Source: Pyrenochaeta sp. MPI-SDFR-AT-0127 (Eukaryota > Ascomycota > Dothideomycetes > Pleosporales > Cucurbitariaceae). From it: DNA of 64,000 nt. This document shows, one piece after another, positions 32,796 through 43,586 of this stretch (positions are counted from its first letter, which is position 1; every line of letters starts with the position of its first letter). The stretch is taken from NCBI GenBank assembly GCA_020747015.1, contig JAGTJM010000048.1, positions 124,001-188,000 on the forward strand. Direction: 5' to 3'. Under the pieces are notes generated by a model. The model ran no database searches, was not told the DNA's origin, and saw only the letters and a program-made list of their open reading frames with translations. Both the position numbers and the translations under genes were made by a program.

Positions 32796-33962
32796 AAAAA
32801 ATTGGGCGAAAGTAGGATATGATTTATGTATATTCATGGCTAGATGCTTTAATTGAATTGTACATGCCGTTGCATCTGGCCTACTCATATCCACCTACCG
32901 TGTGAAGCGCGTACTCAGTTTGACTTGTAGGCTCTAGCAGGGCATGGAATAGCTGCAGCGCTAGTAACGGGTATTGTGCAACCTGATACTCTACTCTACT
33001 GAATAACAGTGCTAGAATGCATTTAACGAAATGGTCAAGACATGTAGCTAGCCGCTCGACGGAGACGAGAGGAACAGGGAATCTGATACGGCATTTGTCG
33101 CTCGTCTTGTCCGTAGATGAACTCGACAGCACTACGGGAGCAAAAAGCGGTATTTCGCTATCAAGAGAACTTGATTCAAGTGTTAATTGTCCCAGGCTGC
33201 CGCACTAAGGTCCTGATGTCCCGTCGCAGAGTACACGCACGAGCAGATCTGAGGATTGTCGACATCCACTTGTGGATGAAGCGTGACCATAAGCATATTT
33301 ATCCCGCATGGTTGCCCTTCTCAGGCAAAGAACATGGTCGCTTAGGATAGCTGTTAGAAGGCTGTCGCATACATCTCGTAAAAACCAGCTCATCCCGTTT
33401 CTTGATCCGTAGTGCACCCATATGGTGCTCCCCTCCGCTCCGCAATTCCCTTTTCCAGCCACCAACAGCAAAGATGCCGCCTCTTCTACCACGAAACCTC
33501 ATCTCCTTCTCTGGAAACCATCCCAGGCGCAATAATGATTGGAGGGAACCAAAAATACCTCGGAGCTTAACGGCCGTTTTTGGTTTAGCGAGCGCGCGCT
33601 GGTCATGTCTCAAACCCGAGATGTCGGAAGACAAAACAGCAGAGCCTCAAACGACCATGTCAGCCCTGCCAGAAAGTGTCGCAACGTCTTAGTGACACAA
33701 CAAGACGGCAACAAAATGCCTGATCTACGCCAGGCGCCTGACACAAGAATCCTGCAATTATTTCGCAATGGTACAATAAGAACACTTGTGATCTCCATCC
33801 CGTTTACTTCTTCTGACACTGCATTCTGGTTCATTATTGTTTGTTGCCTGTCGCTACATTCGTTCCCTCTGGATAGGGCTTCATTACTTTCACTTTTCAA
33901 TACTAGTTCTCTATTACCTTTAAATCCAAAATCGACGGTTTCTATCCAGCCAAACGAACAAA
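32796..33962. other. 1.2-kb intergenic region
   Basis: Between the dehydrogenase stop and the start of a small secreted-protein gene, both plus. Several open frames of 80-110 codons on either strand lack both ATG starts and motifs. The last about 180 bp are pyrimidine-rich (near 33840-33950), consistent with the promoter and leader of the secreted-protein gene. Confidence 0.45.
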
Positions 33963-34550
33963 ATGTATACCAAATCAATCACCGCCCTCACCCTTTTGAG
34001 CGGTCTCTCATTCAGTGCTGCCCTTCCTACCACCGACTTCACACCCCGCCAGGCATCTGCCTGCTTCTTAATTGGCAATGCCGCTCTCCCAGCCGAAGTC
34101 TCAGACATCGCCACATCCCTCCAGGACAGCGTCACGTGCTCCGAATCCGTCACGACACTCTCCAACGTCCCAGACGTAACCTCAGGCGGCGTAACCTTCT
34201 CCGACATCGACTTCAGCAAATCCTCGCAAACACCCCTGGAGTTTGCCTTGTCTCAATTTGCCACTGCGGATCCGCTGGCTAGCACCGACCTCCAGCAGTT
34301 CCAGGACAGCCTGGACGTCTATCTCGCGACTGAAGCCGGAATTCGCAGTGTGGGTGGCAATCTCGCCATCAAAGTGCCCAAGTTCTTCCTCGAGATGCAG
34401 GTTTCTCGCATCGAGACGGCGCAGGGGAACCCGCCGACGGCGGCTGGACTGCAGGTTGATCATCTGCGGGACAAGGTCACGAAGAATGCAGCTGGGGAGG
34501 ATAAGGCGTTGTTGGACCAGGTTATTGCGTTGGCTACTCAGTTGGCGTGA
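33963..34550 (+). CDS. Small secreted protein
   Basis: Intronless, 195 residues. A signal peptide (about 1-20, MYTKSITALTLLSGLSFSAA) is followed by a short propeptide-like stretch ending PRQAS. The mature protein has two cysteines (SACFLIGN and SVTCSES), enough for one disulfide, and is Ser/Thr/Asp-rich and acidic. The second half is helical and well ordered (LATEAGIRSVGGNLAIKVPK, LQVDHLRDKVTKNAAGEDKA). I believe this is a conserved ascomycete secreted family but cannot name a function. It has no GPI-type or transmembrane C-terminus. Strong coding bias (C-ending codons) suggests good expression. Confidence 0.8.
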   Translation: MYTKSITALTLLSGLSFSAALPTTDFTPRQASACFLIGNAALPAEVSDIATSLQDSVTCSESVTTLSNVPDVTSGGVTFSDIDFSKSSQTPLEFALSQFATADPLASTDLQQFQDSLDVYLATEAGIRSVGGNLAIKVPKFFLEMQVSRIETAQGNPPTAAGLQVDHLRDKVTKNAAGEDKALLDQVIALATQLA

Positions 34551-34890
34551 TACGTACTGAGTGAGCAAAGGCGCTACACGACTATGTATAAGAAGCGCTT
34601 AAACAAACACAATGAAAGCCTATCAACATGTCTATCAGGCATAAAGAAATAAAGACCCTGGTGTCTAATTAAATATTTTACTGACATGGAAGTGAAACCA
34701 AATCAATTCGTTTGCCAAAAAGAAAACATTTCACAAATTCACTGCTGGTTTGGGATTCCTATCATCTGATTCACTATGCTCGCGTAGATGCTCGCTTGGG
34801 TGCGCGGTCTCTTCCCTTCTTTCACTTGGAGGGACAAATCTCGCACTATAAGGTGAAAAGTATCAACCAAGTTTCTTTCTTTTTAACTAC

Positions 34891-34960
34891 AACTTCAACC
34901 TCACAACTTCAACCTTATAACTTCAACCTTATAACTTCAACCTTATAACTTTAACTTTAT
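34891..34960. repeat. 14-bp AT-rich tandem repeat, five copies
   Basis: Unit AACTTCAACCTTAT. The first copy ends CTCAC, copies two to four are identical, and the fifth has C-to-T changes (AACTTTAACTTTAT), followed by a further decayed copy. It lies downstream of the small secreted-protein gene. Confidence 0.95.
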
Positions 34961-34989
34961 AAATTTAAATTCAAGTTCTATTTCATTAC

Positions 34990-35163
34990 GATCTTAGTCT
35001 TAATTTATCTTTAGTCTTTAATTATCTTTAGTCATTAATTATCTTTAGTCTTTAATTATCTTTAGTCTTTAATTATCTTTAGTCTTTAATTATCTTTAGT
35101 CTTTTATTTATCTTTAGTCTCAATTCATCTTCAGTCTCAATTCATCTTCAATCCTTCATTCAT
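34990..35163. repeat. 17-bp AT-rich tandem repeat, about ten copies
   Basis: Unit ATCTTTAGTCTTTAATT. The central copies are nearly identical; copies at both ends diverge (for example TCTTCAGTCTCAATTC). It follows the 14-bp array after only about 30 bp, so two unrelated satellites sit side by side. The differences at the edges are largely C/T transitions, compatible with either mutation decay or repeat-induced point mutation. Confidence 0.93.
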
Positions 35164-35289
35164 CTCTACAACTCATCTCTAATCTCAATCTACACTCTTC
35201 TTCGCCTCCCGTCACCTCCCACTCCCGCACCAAACATTCAACGCGCACCCAACCCGATGTTCTATGGACTATTCACCCTCGAGCCTCGA

Positions 35290-35481
35290 CTAGTTGTAGC
35301 AGAGATAGCTCGAGATGATGTCGTCAAAGCCATATACCCTAAGATCAGGAATGAAGTTCTCGCCGGGCACAGAGAGCCTGAAGTCGTTGTTTCCACAGTT
35401 GATATCGCGGTGGGAGATGCATCCATACCCTCCAGGGACCTTGAGCGAAGTTATCTCATCTGGCCAACCGTTGTGTAGGAA
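35290..35481 (-). pseudogene. Relic of a beta/gamma-crystallin-like secreted protein
   Basis: A 63-codon minus-strand stretch ending in TAG at 35290. It reads FLHNGWPDEITSLKVPGGYG, then C-I-S-H-R-D-I-N-C, and ends ENFIPDLRVYGFDDIISSYL plus C-Y-N. The pattern GW-x-D-x-I-(S/T)-S-(L/I)-K-V-P-x-G-Y followed by IPDL...GFDD-x-ISS is the Greek-key (beta/gamma-crystallin-like) signature of many fungal secreted proteins. Upstream the frame is closed by TGA immediately before FLHN and there is no start codon, so only about one motif-pair of the C-terminus remains. A mis-placed splice site with an unseen first exon is the alternative. The plus-strand frame over the same bases (35257-35478) is the shadow. 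Confidence 0.5.
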
Positions 35482-35599
35482 TCAGGCTGAAGGAGAGATA
35501 TGAGATGAATTGAATGACGTCTTGGGCAATGCTTTTTTCCAACCTGCATAGCGTCATGCATTGCTATGTTTCTTAACTTAGAAGTCTATGTCTGTAGCC

Positions 35600-36603
35600 C
35601 TAGTCAGACAAGAGATTCGCGAAATCGAGTCCTCTCAGATTATCATCTCGCTCGATGACCCAGTCTAAGTCTTCCAGAAATGCCACCACATCCGCTTTCA
35701 ATTGGTCTATATTCTCAAACTCCCCAGCCCAACACTTGCGCACGATCTGGCCCATATGTACCACCTCCAGCGCAGGCCACTGCCGGCGAGGAATCATCAT
35801 CGCGATATCTCGCCAAGACCGTCCTGTAAGACTGTTCCCGGGCCAATTCCCCGTCATGAGCTCGTACACCACACACCCGTACAGGAACAAGTCTGTGTGC
35901 TTCGTCGGGTCACGTTGATGTTCACACGGATGGAAAGCCTCCCCAAATGTCCAGTCACCGGGGTATGTGGAGAAGGCGGCATTCACAAAACCGGCTAGGG
36001 ATAGAGAGAGTTGGGCGTCTGCGGAGAGCCAGCAGTGCGCTAGATTGAGGTCACCCCAGACGATATTGTGAGCGTGAACAAAGGAGAGGCCTGAGACGAG
36101 ATGCAGCGCCCATTGGTAGATCAGAGGTCGGTACAATGGTAATATACGGCTGGATTCTGTATCCAACGGGGCGCTGTACATTGTGGTTTTGTGCTGACGA
36201 ATAAATTCAGTGACTGGTGGTCCTGAGGGCTTGGCTAGCACGGGAAATGCGGTCCAAGGATCGCGACGTAGAAATCTGTCGGTCACGGTTACCCAGGGCG
36301 GCAGAGGGAATAAAACTACACTGAGATTAATGCTCACGGTACAATGTGCGGATGGTGTTGGTCAAGTTGCTCATAGATCACCGTTGCTTTCCAGCATCTT
36401 CCTCCGTTTGACTCTTCTCGCCATCTGACATCAAACTCCTCGTCGTAATTAGCAGGTGCCAGTATGACTGCATCATCGTCTAGCTGTTCTGCGTAGATCA
36501 AGCCTAGATCGGCAAAGAAGCGAGGCGTCGTTGAGGGAACGCGGGTAGGCCGCTCGTCTGTCCTGGATGGTTCGAGAGTAACACGCTTGACTGTCCTTGC
36601 CAT
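35600..36603 (-). CDS. Protein-kinase-like protein, probably a pseudokinase
   Basis: Exons (minus) 36338-36603 and 35600-36275, intron 62 bp; 313 residues from the ATG at 36603. The kinase fold is recognisable: HPHIVPFLRRDPW (hinge side of the N-lobe), IYQWALHLVSGLSFVHAHNI (helix E), the catalytic-loop equivalent VWGDLN with D164, TDLFLYGCVVYELMTGNWP (helix F, with the Asp) and a C-lobe ending in WAGEFENIDQL. The metal-binding positions are lost: the loop Asn is His169 and the DFG equivalent reads LAGF with no Asp (around 183-185). No glycine-rich loop is seen. Compact fungal kinase-like proteins of this type are common, and this copy is predicted not to transfer phosphate. Substrate and partner are unknown. 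Confidence 0.75.
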
Positions 36604-37275
36604 CACCTATACACTGAGCAGTATGAAAGAAAAAATAGGGCGGGTGTTGTGATCTAGTTTTGGTTTATCTGAATCTAGGCATGCGACGAAAAGCTGGATT
36701 GTGTTATGACTAAGCAGGCTTGTACTCCTGATGATATCCTTGACCCTGTATGTAAGGTCGTCCATCATAACGAATCTGTAGTCACTTGAATTATAGACTT
36801 GAGAATTCTTATTAGTACCCATGCTGTATCCTGAGAGGGTAGTTCCCAGCTTGGGTCTCAAGTGTTCTGTTTGACCCAAGAATGACAAGAAATGGGTGTA
36901 ACGCGTTCAGGAGGTGTGTAATGAGAGTATCACTGAGGTCAAAAAGTTGGCTAGTAATCGAGAAAAGCAACGCCTTCAAGTCGTACAAGGCCCGAATTGG
37001 CGCGAGGTGGTTGGAAACGGCGAAAACGGCGCTGCAGATGGAGGACTCCACCCACGTGGGGCATGGGTCTGTGCCTTTGAGCGAGCTTGGATCCAAGCCA
37101 ACGTCATTTCGAAGTCTCGTTGACGAGCAACACTCCGCCACTGTCAACACCATACCCGACCCAATCCAGTCCATGGCCCTGCCAAACCCTGGCCCTAATC
37201 CCCGTGCCATGTTCCGTCTCCATTGAAGTTCCTGGATCTGTGAAACATTGCCGTTCGCTGTGCTAGCCAATCAAC
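36604..37275. promoter_or_regulatory. Divergent intergenic region
   Basis: 670 bp between the pseudokinase start (minus) and the Rmd8-like start (plus). Open frames here are short and without motifs. It presumably carries both promoters. Confidence 0.5.
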
Positions 37276-38884
37276 ATGGCGTCGAGCTCTACCGAGACGA
37301 CTCCTCTTATCTCCTCAATGTCCAGCGCGAGTCGATCGATACCGGCCAAGCCCCAGCGAAGTGTCACTTTCAATCCCACAATCTCCTCGGCCAGCCCGAA
37401 GCAACCGTCGCGAACGCTATCACATGGCGCGACTTCCTCGAGCTATGTACCCACCAGCCAGGGCGGCCAGCCTATGCTGTCTACGCTGAATAGCAAACTG
37501 CGAAGAAGAAACAGCTCTGGTGCGCCTGCGAGATTGCCGTCTACACCCGCACCCAAAATTGGCCCGCAAAGAACGACGAGAACGGCACAGAAGTTGAAGC
37601 TTCTCCCAGATCCCGCTGCGGAAGATGGCGAAGACGAAGAGAGCGGGCGCGACGTATACGTCCAGTATACAAGAATAAAAGACCCTACAGCCAGAAGAGA
37701 TGCTGCACGCTTGGGAAAGGCGGATAGAGAGCGGTTACCGCGTGTAACTGCGTACTGCACCGCTGCCTCTTATAAACTTGACGATTTGATGCGGTTTCTC
37801 AAGGGCAAACAGAAAGCCAGAGGAGCTGTACCTAAGCGCTTCGACGAGTGCATATACTCCCCGTATAATTACGGACCCAAAGGGCCGGTAGACGTTGCCA
37901 GCACGTCTGTGCACAATGGTTTTTCGGAAGAGAGGCCAAGAAGGTTCTCGGACAGTGCAATCGAGGTGGAACACGAGAATGAGAGGAGGAGACAGGACTT
38001 GATCGATTTGCATGAGGAGGGGGATGCACCGGATATTGGGAACGATGAAGCCATAGAAGATTCACCCAGGGCCCGACGACCTTCTATTACACACGCCGAC
38101 TCGGACCCTCAGATGGACACTCCAGATTTTGACACTCAGGTACATACACCGGAAGTCTTCCTGTTCGAATACGGGACAGTGGTTATTTGGGGGATGACGT
38201 TGCAGGAAGAAAAGCGATTTCTCAAGGAGATTGCAAAGTTTGAGACAGACAAGCTTGGCAAAGACGAAGTTGAGACGGAGGAATTCAACTTCTACTACAC
38301 GCGCGAATACCAGGCCCGCATATACAACGACTTCATCAGTCTTCGAGACAAGAAGAACTACATGATCAAGCTCGCCATTAGCCACGGACTGTCACAAAGT
38401 GTCAAAACGTCGCTCTTTGAGGATCTGGTAGACAACACCATTGACGACACAAAGGACATCCCGGCGCAGATTGCCAGCTCTGGCAAGATCAACCTCAACA
38501 AGAAACAGATCAACATGCAGATTGGCGAGCTGTTTATTCTCCGCATCAGCATTCATTTGCAGGGCTCTGTGCTCGATGCACCCGAGCTCATGTGGGCCGA
38601 GCCGCAGCTAGACCCTGTCTATCAAGCGGTGAGAAGTTATCTGGAGATGGATCAAAGAGTCAGTCTTCTCACCGAGAGGTTGAACGTGATTGGAGATTTG
38701 CTTGCAGTGTTGAAAGACCAGCTGACGGTGACACATGTAAGTACTCGGCTGCACACGGCGGAAGGCTTGTAAGCTAATCAACTGCCAGGGCGAACTTCTC
38801 GAATGGATTGTCATTATCCTCATTTTTGCCGAAGTTGTCGTTGCTGCCATCAACATCTTTGTCGATTTGCATGCTGCGGACTAA
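37276..38884 (+). CDS. RMD8: Rmd8-like DUF155 (Rmd1/Sif2/Rmnd1 family) membrane protein
   Basis: Exons 37276-38736 and 38789-38884, intron 52 bp; 518 residues. The N-terminal 130 residues are Ser/Pro-rich and basic. A first conserved block is VTAYCTAASYKLDDLMRFLK (about 155-175). The DUF155 core (about 290-470) contains VFLFEYGTVVIWGMTLQEE, FNFYYTREYQARIYNDFISL, and SQSVKTSLFEDLVDNTI. The short last exon adds GELLEWIVIILIFAEVVVAA, a single C-terminal transmembrane helix, as in yeast Rmd8. Yeast Rmd8 is needed for meiotic nuclear division and is cytosolic/membrane-associated; the molecular role is unknown. The C-terminal helix is lost if the small last exon is not joined. Confidence 0.88.
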
Positions 38885-39393
38885 TTTTTGCGCCCTGGTG
38901 TATTGTACATAATGCTCTTTTCCCTTGTACGATACTTGGATACTGTAGCGACCACCAGAGCAGGTTGGTTGGAGAGACAGGCGTTGGATCACGCTGGGGG
39001 TTTGCCTTGGGTCTATTGAGCATTGTTCCGTCTTGTATATTTGCCTACAAGTAGATTTGACGTGGGGCTTGGACAGAAGGGGGGGAGGAGGAGGAGGAGG
39101 AGGATGGTCTTGGTAGAGAAGTGCATCATCTTCATCATCATCATCAGAGCACGAGTGTAATGGGCAGACGAGTTTGTAGAGCGGGTAATGGGGAGACCAG
39201 TCACACGACGACGAGAGGCTTTCCTTGGTACTTTTGCAGTGTCATGCCGCTGAATGTGGGCGGACCTTGGCGTATCCGCCCGCTGAACCCTGCCGGCCCC
39301 GTTTCTACATGGCACCCCAAATGAGCATTCAGTCTTCTCGCACATGCCCTCCCCTCCCTTTCACCGTCGCAGCGCCCCAATGAGCCGTCCCAG
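38885..39393. other. Intergenic with short purine repeats
   Basis: About 510 bp between the Rmd8-like and Pik1 genes (tandem, plus). It contains a GGA microsatellite (about 39083-39103) and a CAT/TCA run (about 39124-39145). A start-like ATG at 39380 opens only five codons before TGA, just ahead of the Pik1 start, and could act as a short upstream frame. Confidence 0.55.
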
Positions 39394-42300
39394 ATGAGTT
39401 GGAATCTACTAGAGCGCTTCATAGACTCGGACCACTTCAACACCGACCCGTCGCTGGCCGTGGCCTACCTTGCGTGAGTTGCAGCTCTATTCCAAAGCCA
39501 CCTGTGCCCGCTGTCCGCTGCACCGCCGCAGCGACCTTGACCGACATCTCCGCTTTGGGCACTTGACTGACCCCTCCGCGAATCCCACAGACGGTATGCA
39601 GACCACGTCGGCATCCACTATGTCCTCTGTTCGAAGCTGCGCCAGTTCGCGTACGAGGAGCTCGAGTTCTTCCTCCCCCAGTACGTCGCCAGGTACCGCC
39701 CCGACCCGCATGAACACCTAGCTTACACACGCGGGGCAACAGGCTATGCCACCTCCTCATAAGCATCGACAATGAGTCCATGGCACTCGAGGAGTTTATA
39801 ATAGATCTGTGCGAGGAGTCGGTCAACGGCGCGCTTCTGGTGGGCTTCCGGCACACGCTGTCCTTCGCCCGCCCGTGCCCATGCTAATGCTTTGGTCGCA
39901 GACTTTCTGGCTCTTCCAGACCTATCTCCACGACCTGGCGAGTGCCCCCAACTCCATCGCCTTCAAGACTTGCCGGCGAATATACAACCGCGTCCAGCGC
40001 ATCGTCTTCGGGTCTGCCGAGCCCCAGCGGAGAGAGAAGATCAAGGAGAACATACTGCCAGTGACCGTGCTTTCGAGCCTGGTGCTGGCCAGCATTGCAG
40101 CCCCATTTCTACCTGCACATGCGGGCCCATTGGCCATTGCGCAGGCGCGGAAACCCAGGCCAATCGAGGATATCATTTCCGACAATGTGCAGACGGCCAA
40201 GGTGGGGAGGAGCAACACGGTCGCTGGCGGGTCGCCTAGGCTAAAGCAGAGGAGGACGGGTCAGGGACACTCGGATCCAGAAGATGGGCGCTCGTCCAAG
40301 ACTGCCTCGCCACGGCAGAAGGATACACGCGATCCTAAAGACCTGAGGAAACAGGCTGCACGGCCAGCCAACTCCTCACGAGCGCCTTCAATGCAGCATA
40401 GACCCTCACTCCTATCAGTGAGCGCTGAGGCACGACTCAGTTCCTCATCATTGCCAGAGTTCCGAGAACCCAGGACGTCTCCTCTTCCTACACCACCTCC
40501 CACTGCTGGGCTGGGCCCAAAGACCGACCACCATGGCTCTCGCAAGCATCTATCGCAACCGCCAAGACCTCTAACCCCTACTGCGCTATCCCGCTCGCAG
40601 AAGGTGCGATTGTTGCGGTCCAACTATTTCCGAAATGAAACCCAGTTCCTGAGCGCCCTTGAAGACATCTCCAATCGCTTGGTTGTTGTGCCGAAACCGG
40701 CGCGGTTGAGCGCTTTAAGAGCGGAACTCGCTCTCATTGCTCAAGACTTACCAGCCGAAGTTGATATTCCTACCCTTTCTCCTCCCACTCTCAAAGATGG
40801 AATTGCCTCGCAAAGTCAACATCATCGAATAGTGCGAATCAATCCTGCAGAGGCCACCAGTCTTAACAGCGCAGAGCGAGTGCCATATTTGCTCATGGTG
40901 GAAGTCTTAAAGGAAGACTTCGATTTTGATCCGGACACGGAACAGAACCAGCAATTACTGGAAAAGCTTATGCTGGAGAAAGGGACATCGAGACGTCGTC
41001 TCTTCGATATCACTAGCGCTGAATACCTCGCGCTTGACAGGACACCACCAAATGGCTCTGATAGTGTATTTGAGCCTGCAAATGGAGACCTCGGCAGCAC
41101 TTCGCTCATAAAGGGCTTGGAGGAAGATGATCTTGCGTCTGGTTTAGCACGAGTTACATTGCCCAACGCAACCGCAACTGGAAAAGTCACAGCACCACCG
41201 AGATCATCAAGCGGGGCAAATACTTTATCCTCAATGGCTACCCTTTCTACTCCTCGAACGTCAGATTCGGCAATCAGCCGATCCAACAGTCCTGCTCCGC
41301 TCAGGAGGATGACACTCCCTGCAGGTATGAACCGAGGGACCCAGAGTGCCGACCAACCTGATTTCTCAGCCCTGGCAACCCACATGCGTACAGCTGCTCA
41401 AATGTTGGCACAACTGGAGATAAGCGGGGCAAAGCGGCCAAAGAATGAAGTAGCTGCCATCAAAGCCAAGATTATAGCAAGCATGCAGAGTCTGGAAGAG
41501 CAAAGTTTTCTTGCTGAAGAGCAAGGACCCACATTTGATACAATCATGGCAGAGTCAGACCCAGTGGCAATAACGGGAGAACCGGAGGAACTGGACGAGG
41601 GAATCGCTGGCACGACAAATTCCGGCGCAGGTGCAGCTCGAATGGAGAACGACCTAAAGACTGGCGGCATGCGGCGAAAAGGCGATCGCGATGATCCCAG
41701 TGCTGCCACATTTGGTGAAGAATGGAGTGCAAAGAGGGAGCGCATTCGGCGATCATCACCATACGGCCACATGAAGAACTGGGATCTCATCAGTGTTATC
41801 GTCAAGACTGGAGCAGATCTTCGCCAGGAGGCCTTCGCTTGTCAGCTCATTCAAGTGTGCACGAAGATTTGGGAAGAGGCGAACGTGCCAATCTGGACCA
41901 AACGCATGCGGATCCTCGTTACTGGCGAATCTTGCGGGTTAATCGAAACCATCACCAATGGTGTCTCTCTGCACTCACTAAAACGAAGTTTGACACTGGC
42001 TAGCATCGCGGCAGGCACCAACCCACGGAAACGCATAGCAACTCTCAAGGATCACTGGCTCAAGACCTTTGGTGAGCCCGAGTCAGAGTCGTACATTGCC
42101 GGTGTTGACGCCTTCACTCGATCTTTAGCTGCGTACAGCATGATATGCTACGTTTTGCAACTGAAGGATCGTCATAACGGCAACCTCCTTATTGACAACA
42201 TGGGCCACATCATTCACATCGACTTTGGTTTCATGTTATCCAATTCACCTGGATCCATGGGATTTGAAGCCGCGCCTTTCAAGCTCACCCAGGATTATGT

Positions 42301-42671
42301 CGACGTACTCGGCGGCCTCACAGCTCCTGCCTTCGAACAATTCAAGACGCTGTGCAAGAAGGCGTTTCAAGCATTGAGGAAAGACGCAGACAGGTTGATC
42401 ATGTTGGTCGATCTCATGAGTAAGCAGAGCAAGATGCCATGCTTCGCGGCGGGCGCCGCCAGTGTGACAAATAGTTTGAGGGCAAGACTCATGTTGCATT
42501 TGAGTAAGGAGGAGGCCGAGGCGTTTGTGGACGAGTTAGTTGCAAAGAGTGCGGGGAGCTATTATACTCGACTGTAAGTGATCGGAAGCCTAAAGATTTC
42601 ATTGATGAGTGCTTTACTGATATCATCTTAGTTACGATACCTTCCAGTACCGCACGCAAGGTATATACTGA
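39394..42671 (+). CDS. PIK1: Phosphatidylinositol 4-kinase, Pik1/PI4K-beta type
   Basis: Exons 39394-39473, 39591-39692, 39743-39839, 39902-42573 and 42632-42671; 996 residues, close to yeast Pik1. The N-terminal exons encode MSWNLLERFIDSDHFNTDPS and the helical lipid-kinase-unique region, with FWLFQTYLHDLASAPNSIAF. A long Ser/Pro linker follows. The catalytic domain (about 700-996) has WDLISVIVKTGADLRQEAFA (ATP-lysine region), the loop KDRHNGNLLIDNMG, HIDFGFMLSNSPGSMGFEAA (DFG) and the C-terminal YDTFQYRTQGIY, which comes from the last 40-bp exon. The enzyme makes PI4P at the Golgi (and in the nucleus) and is required for secretion. The central 39902-42573 frame alone would miss both ends. 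Confidence 0.96.
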
Positions 42672-43013
42672 GTGTTTATCTCGGTATGGCTCAGCCTCGC
42701 ATTTCTGGGAGTACTCTAGGCTTATGCCATTCCTGGGTAGAACAACAGTTGCATTAGCATTACAACATGTTTCATGGCCGTGGCTCCTACTATAACCATC
42801 CTTTACGTGAATTATTATTCATGTAGAAAACTCTTTGTCGTCAATAAGCATGTGATACAGCACATATCTCCTAGTAACCAAATAGACGCCCCTTCAAGTT
42901 CAGCGCATATCAGAGATTCTGTGACAGGTATACCGCACGATCTATATTACACATCGAGGAAACAAACCAGCGCGGAACATCATCATCAGCTTTGTACAAC
43001 TATCTCAATTCCC
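42672..43013. other. Convergent 3' flank, no gene seen
   Basis: About 340 bp between the Pik1 stop (plus) and the stop of the small glycine-rich protein gene (minus). I see nothing beyond shared 3' untranslated sequence. Confidence 0.5.
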
Positions 43014-43586
43014 CTACTTCTCTACCACACCACCCTGCCCAAACCCTTTCTCCTCCCTCTTCACCCTCCCCATCTCAGCAATCTTCTCATTATGCATCAC
43101 ACCCCCCACTTTCTCCATCACCTTCCCTAACGCCGAGTCGCCACTGCTCCCAAAACTCCCCGTCTTGTTGCCAAACCCTGCCCCGCCCGTCGACCCGCTT
43201 CCAAGCGGCGTAGCATTACTATACGGCGCCGTGTCGCCATGCGTGCCGAACCGGAACTCCTCGCTGTCAGACGCCTCGGCGGTACTCGAGTCGGGCTTTG
43301 AAACTGAGGACCGCTTATTTCCTGCGTGTGCGAGTCAGTATGTCAGGCAGTGGTCACGCTATCCCATTGGGATTGGGGACACGAGGACAGTGTGTTTTGT
43401 GTGTATGAGGGGGAGGGGCTTGGGCGTACCGTATCCGGCGCCGCCTGTAGTGCCGGAACCGTGTTTGTGGTGTGCGTTGGAGTATGCGGCGCCCGAGTCT
43501 GTGAGGCCGAGGCGGGTGTTGCTGTGTTGTTCTTGGAGGTCGGTGGGGGCGAAGTCGGGTGCGGTTTGGTTACCGTAGCCTGCCAT
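43014..43586 (-). CDS. Small glycine-rich, stress-protein-like hydrophilic protein
   Basis: Exons (minus) 43430-43586 and 43014-43321, intron 108 bp; 154 residues. It starts MAGYGNQTAPDFAPTDLQEQ and is rich in Gly, Ser, Asn, Thr and charged residues with no cysteine, hydrophobic core or signal peptide. The segment GSGTTGGAGYGNK in the first half recurs as GSGSTGGAGFGNK in the second, an internal duplication with PYSN/AYSN just before each copy. The C-terminus LGKVMEKVGGVMHNEKIAEM is an amphipathic helix resembling CsbD/Con-type small stress proteins of ascomycetes. I infer a disordered dehydrin-like or stress-induced protein, but no function is proven. Confidence 0.75.

Noticed and set aside
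35257..35478. 73-codon ATG-initiated plus-strand frame after a pyrimidine-rich leader
   Set aside because: The opposite strand carries a recognisable beta/gamma-crystallin-like sequence over the same bases, so this is the shadow.
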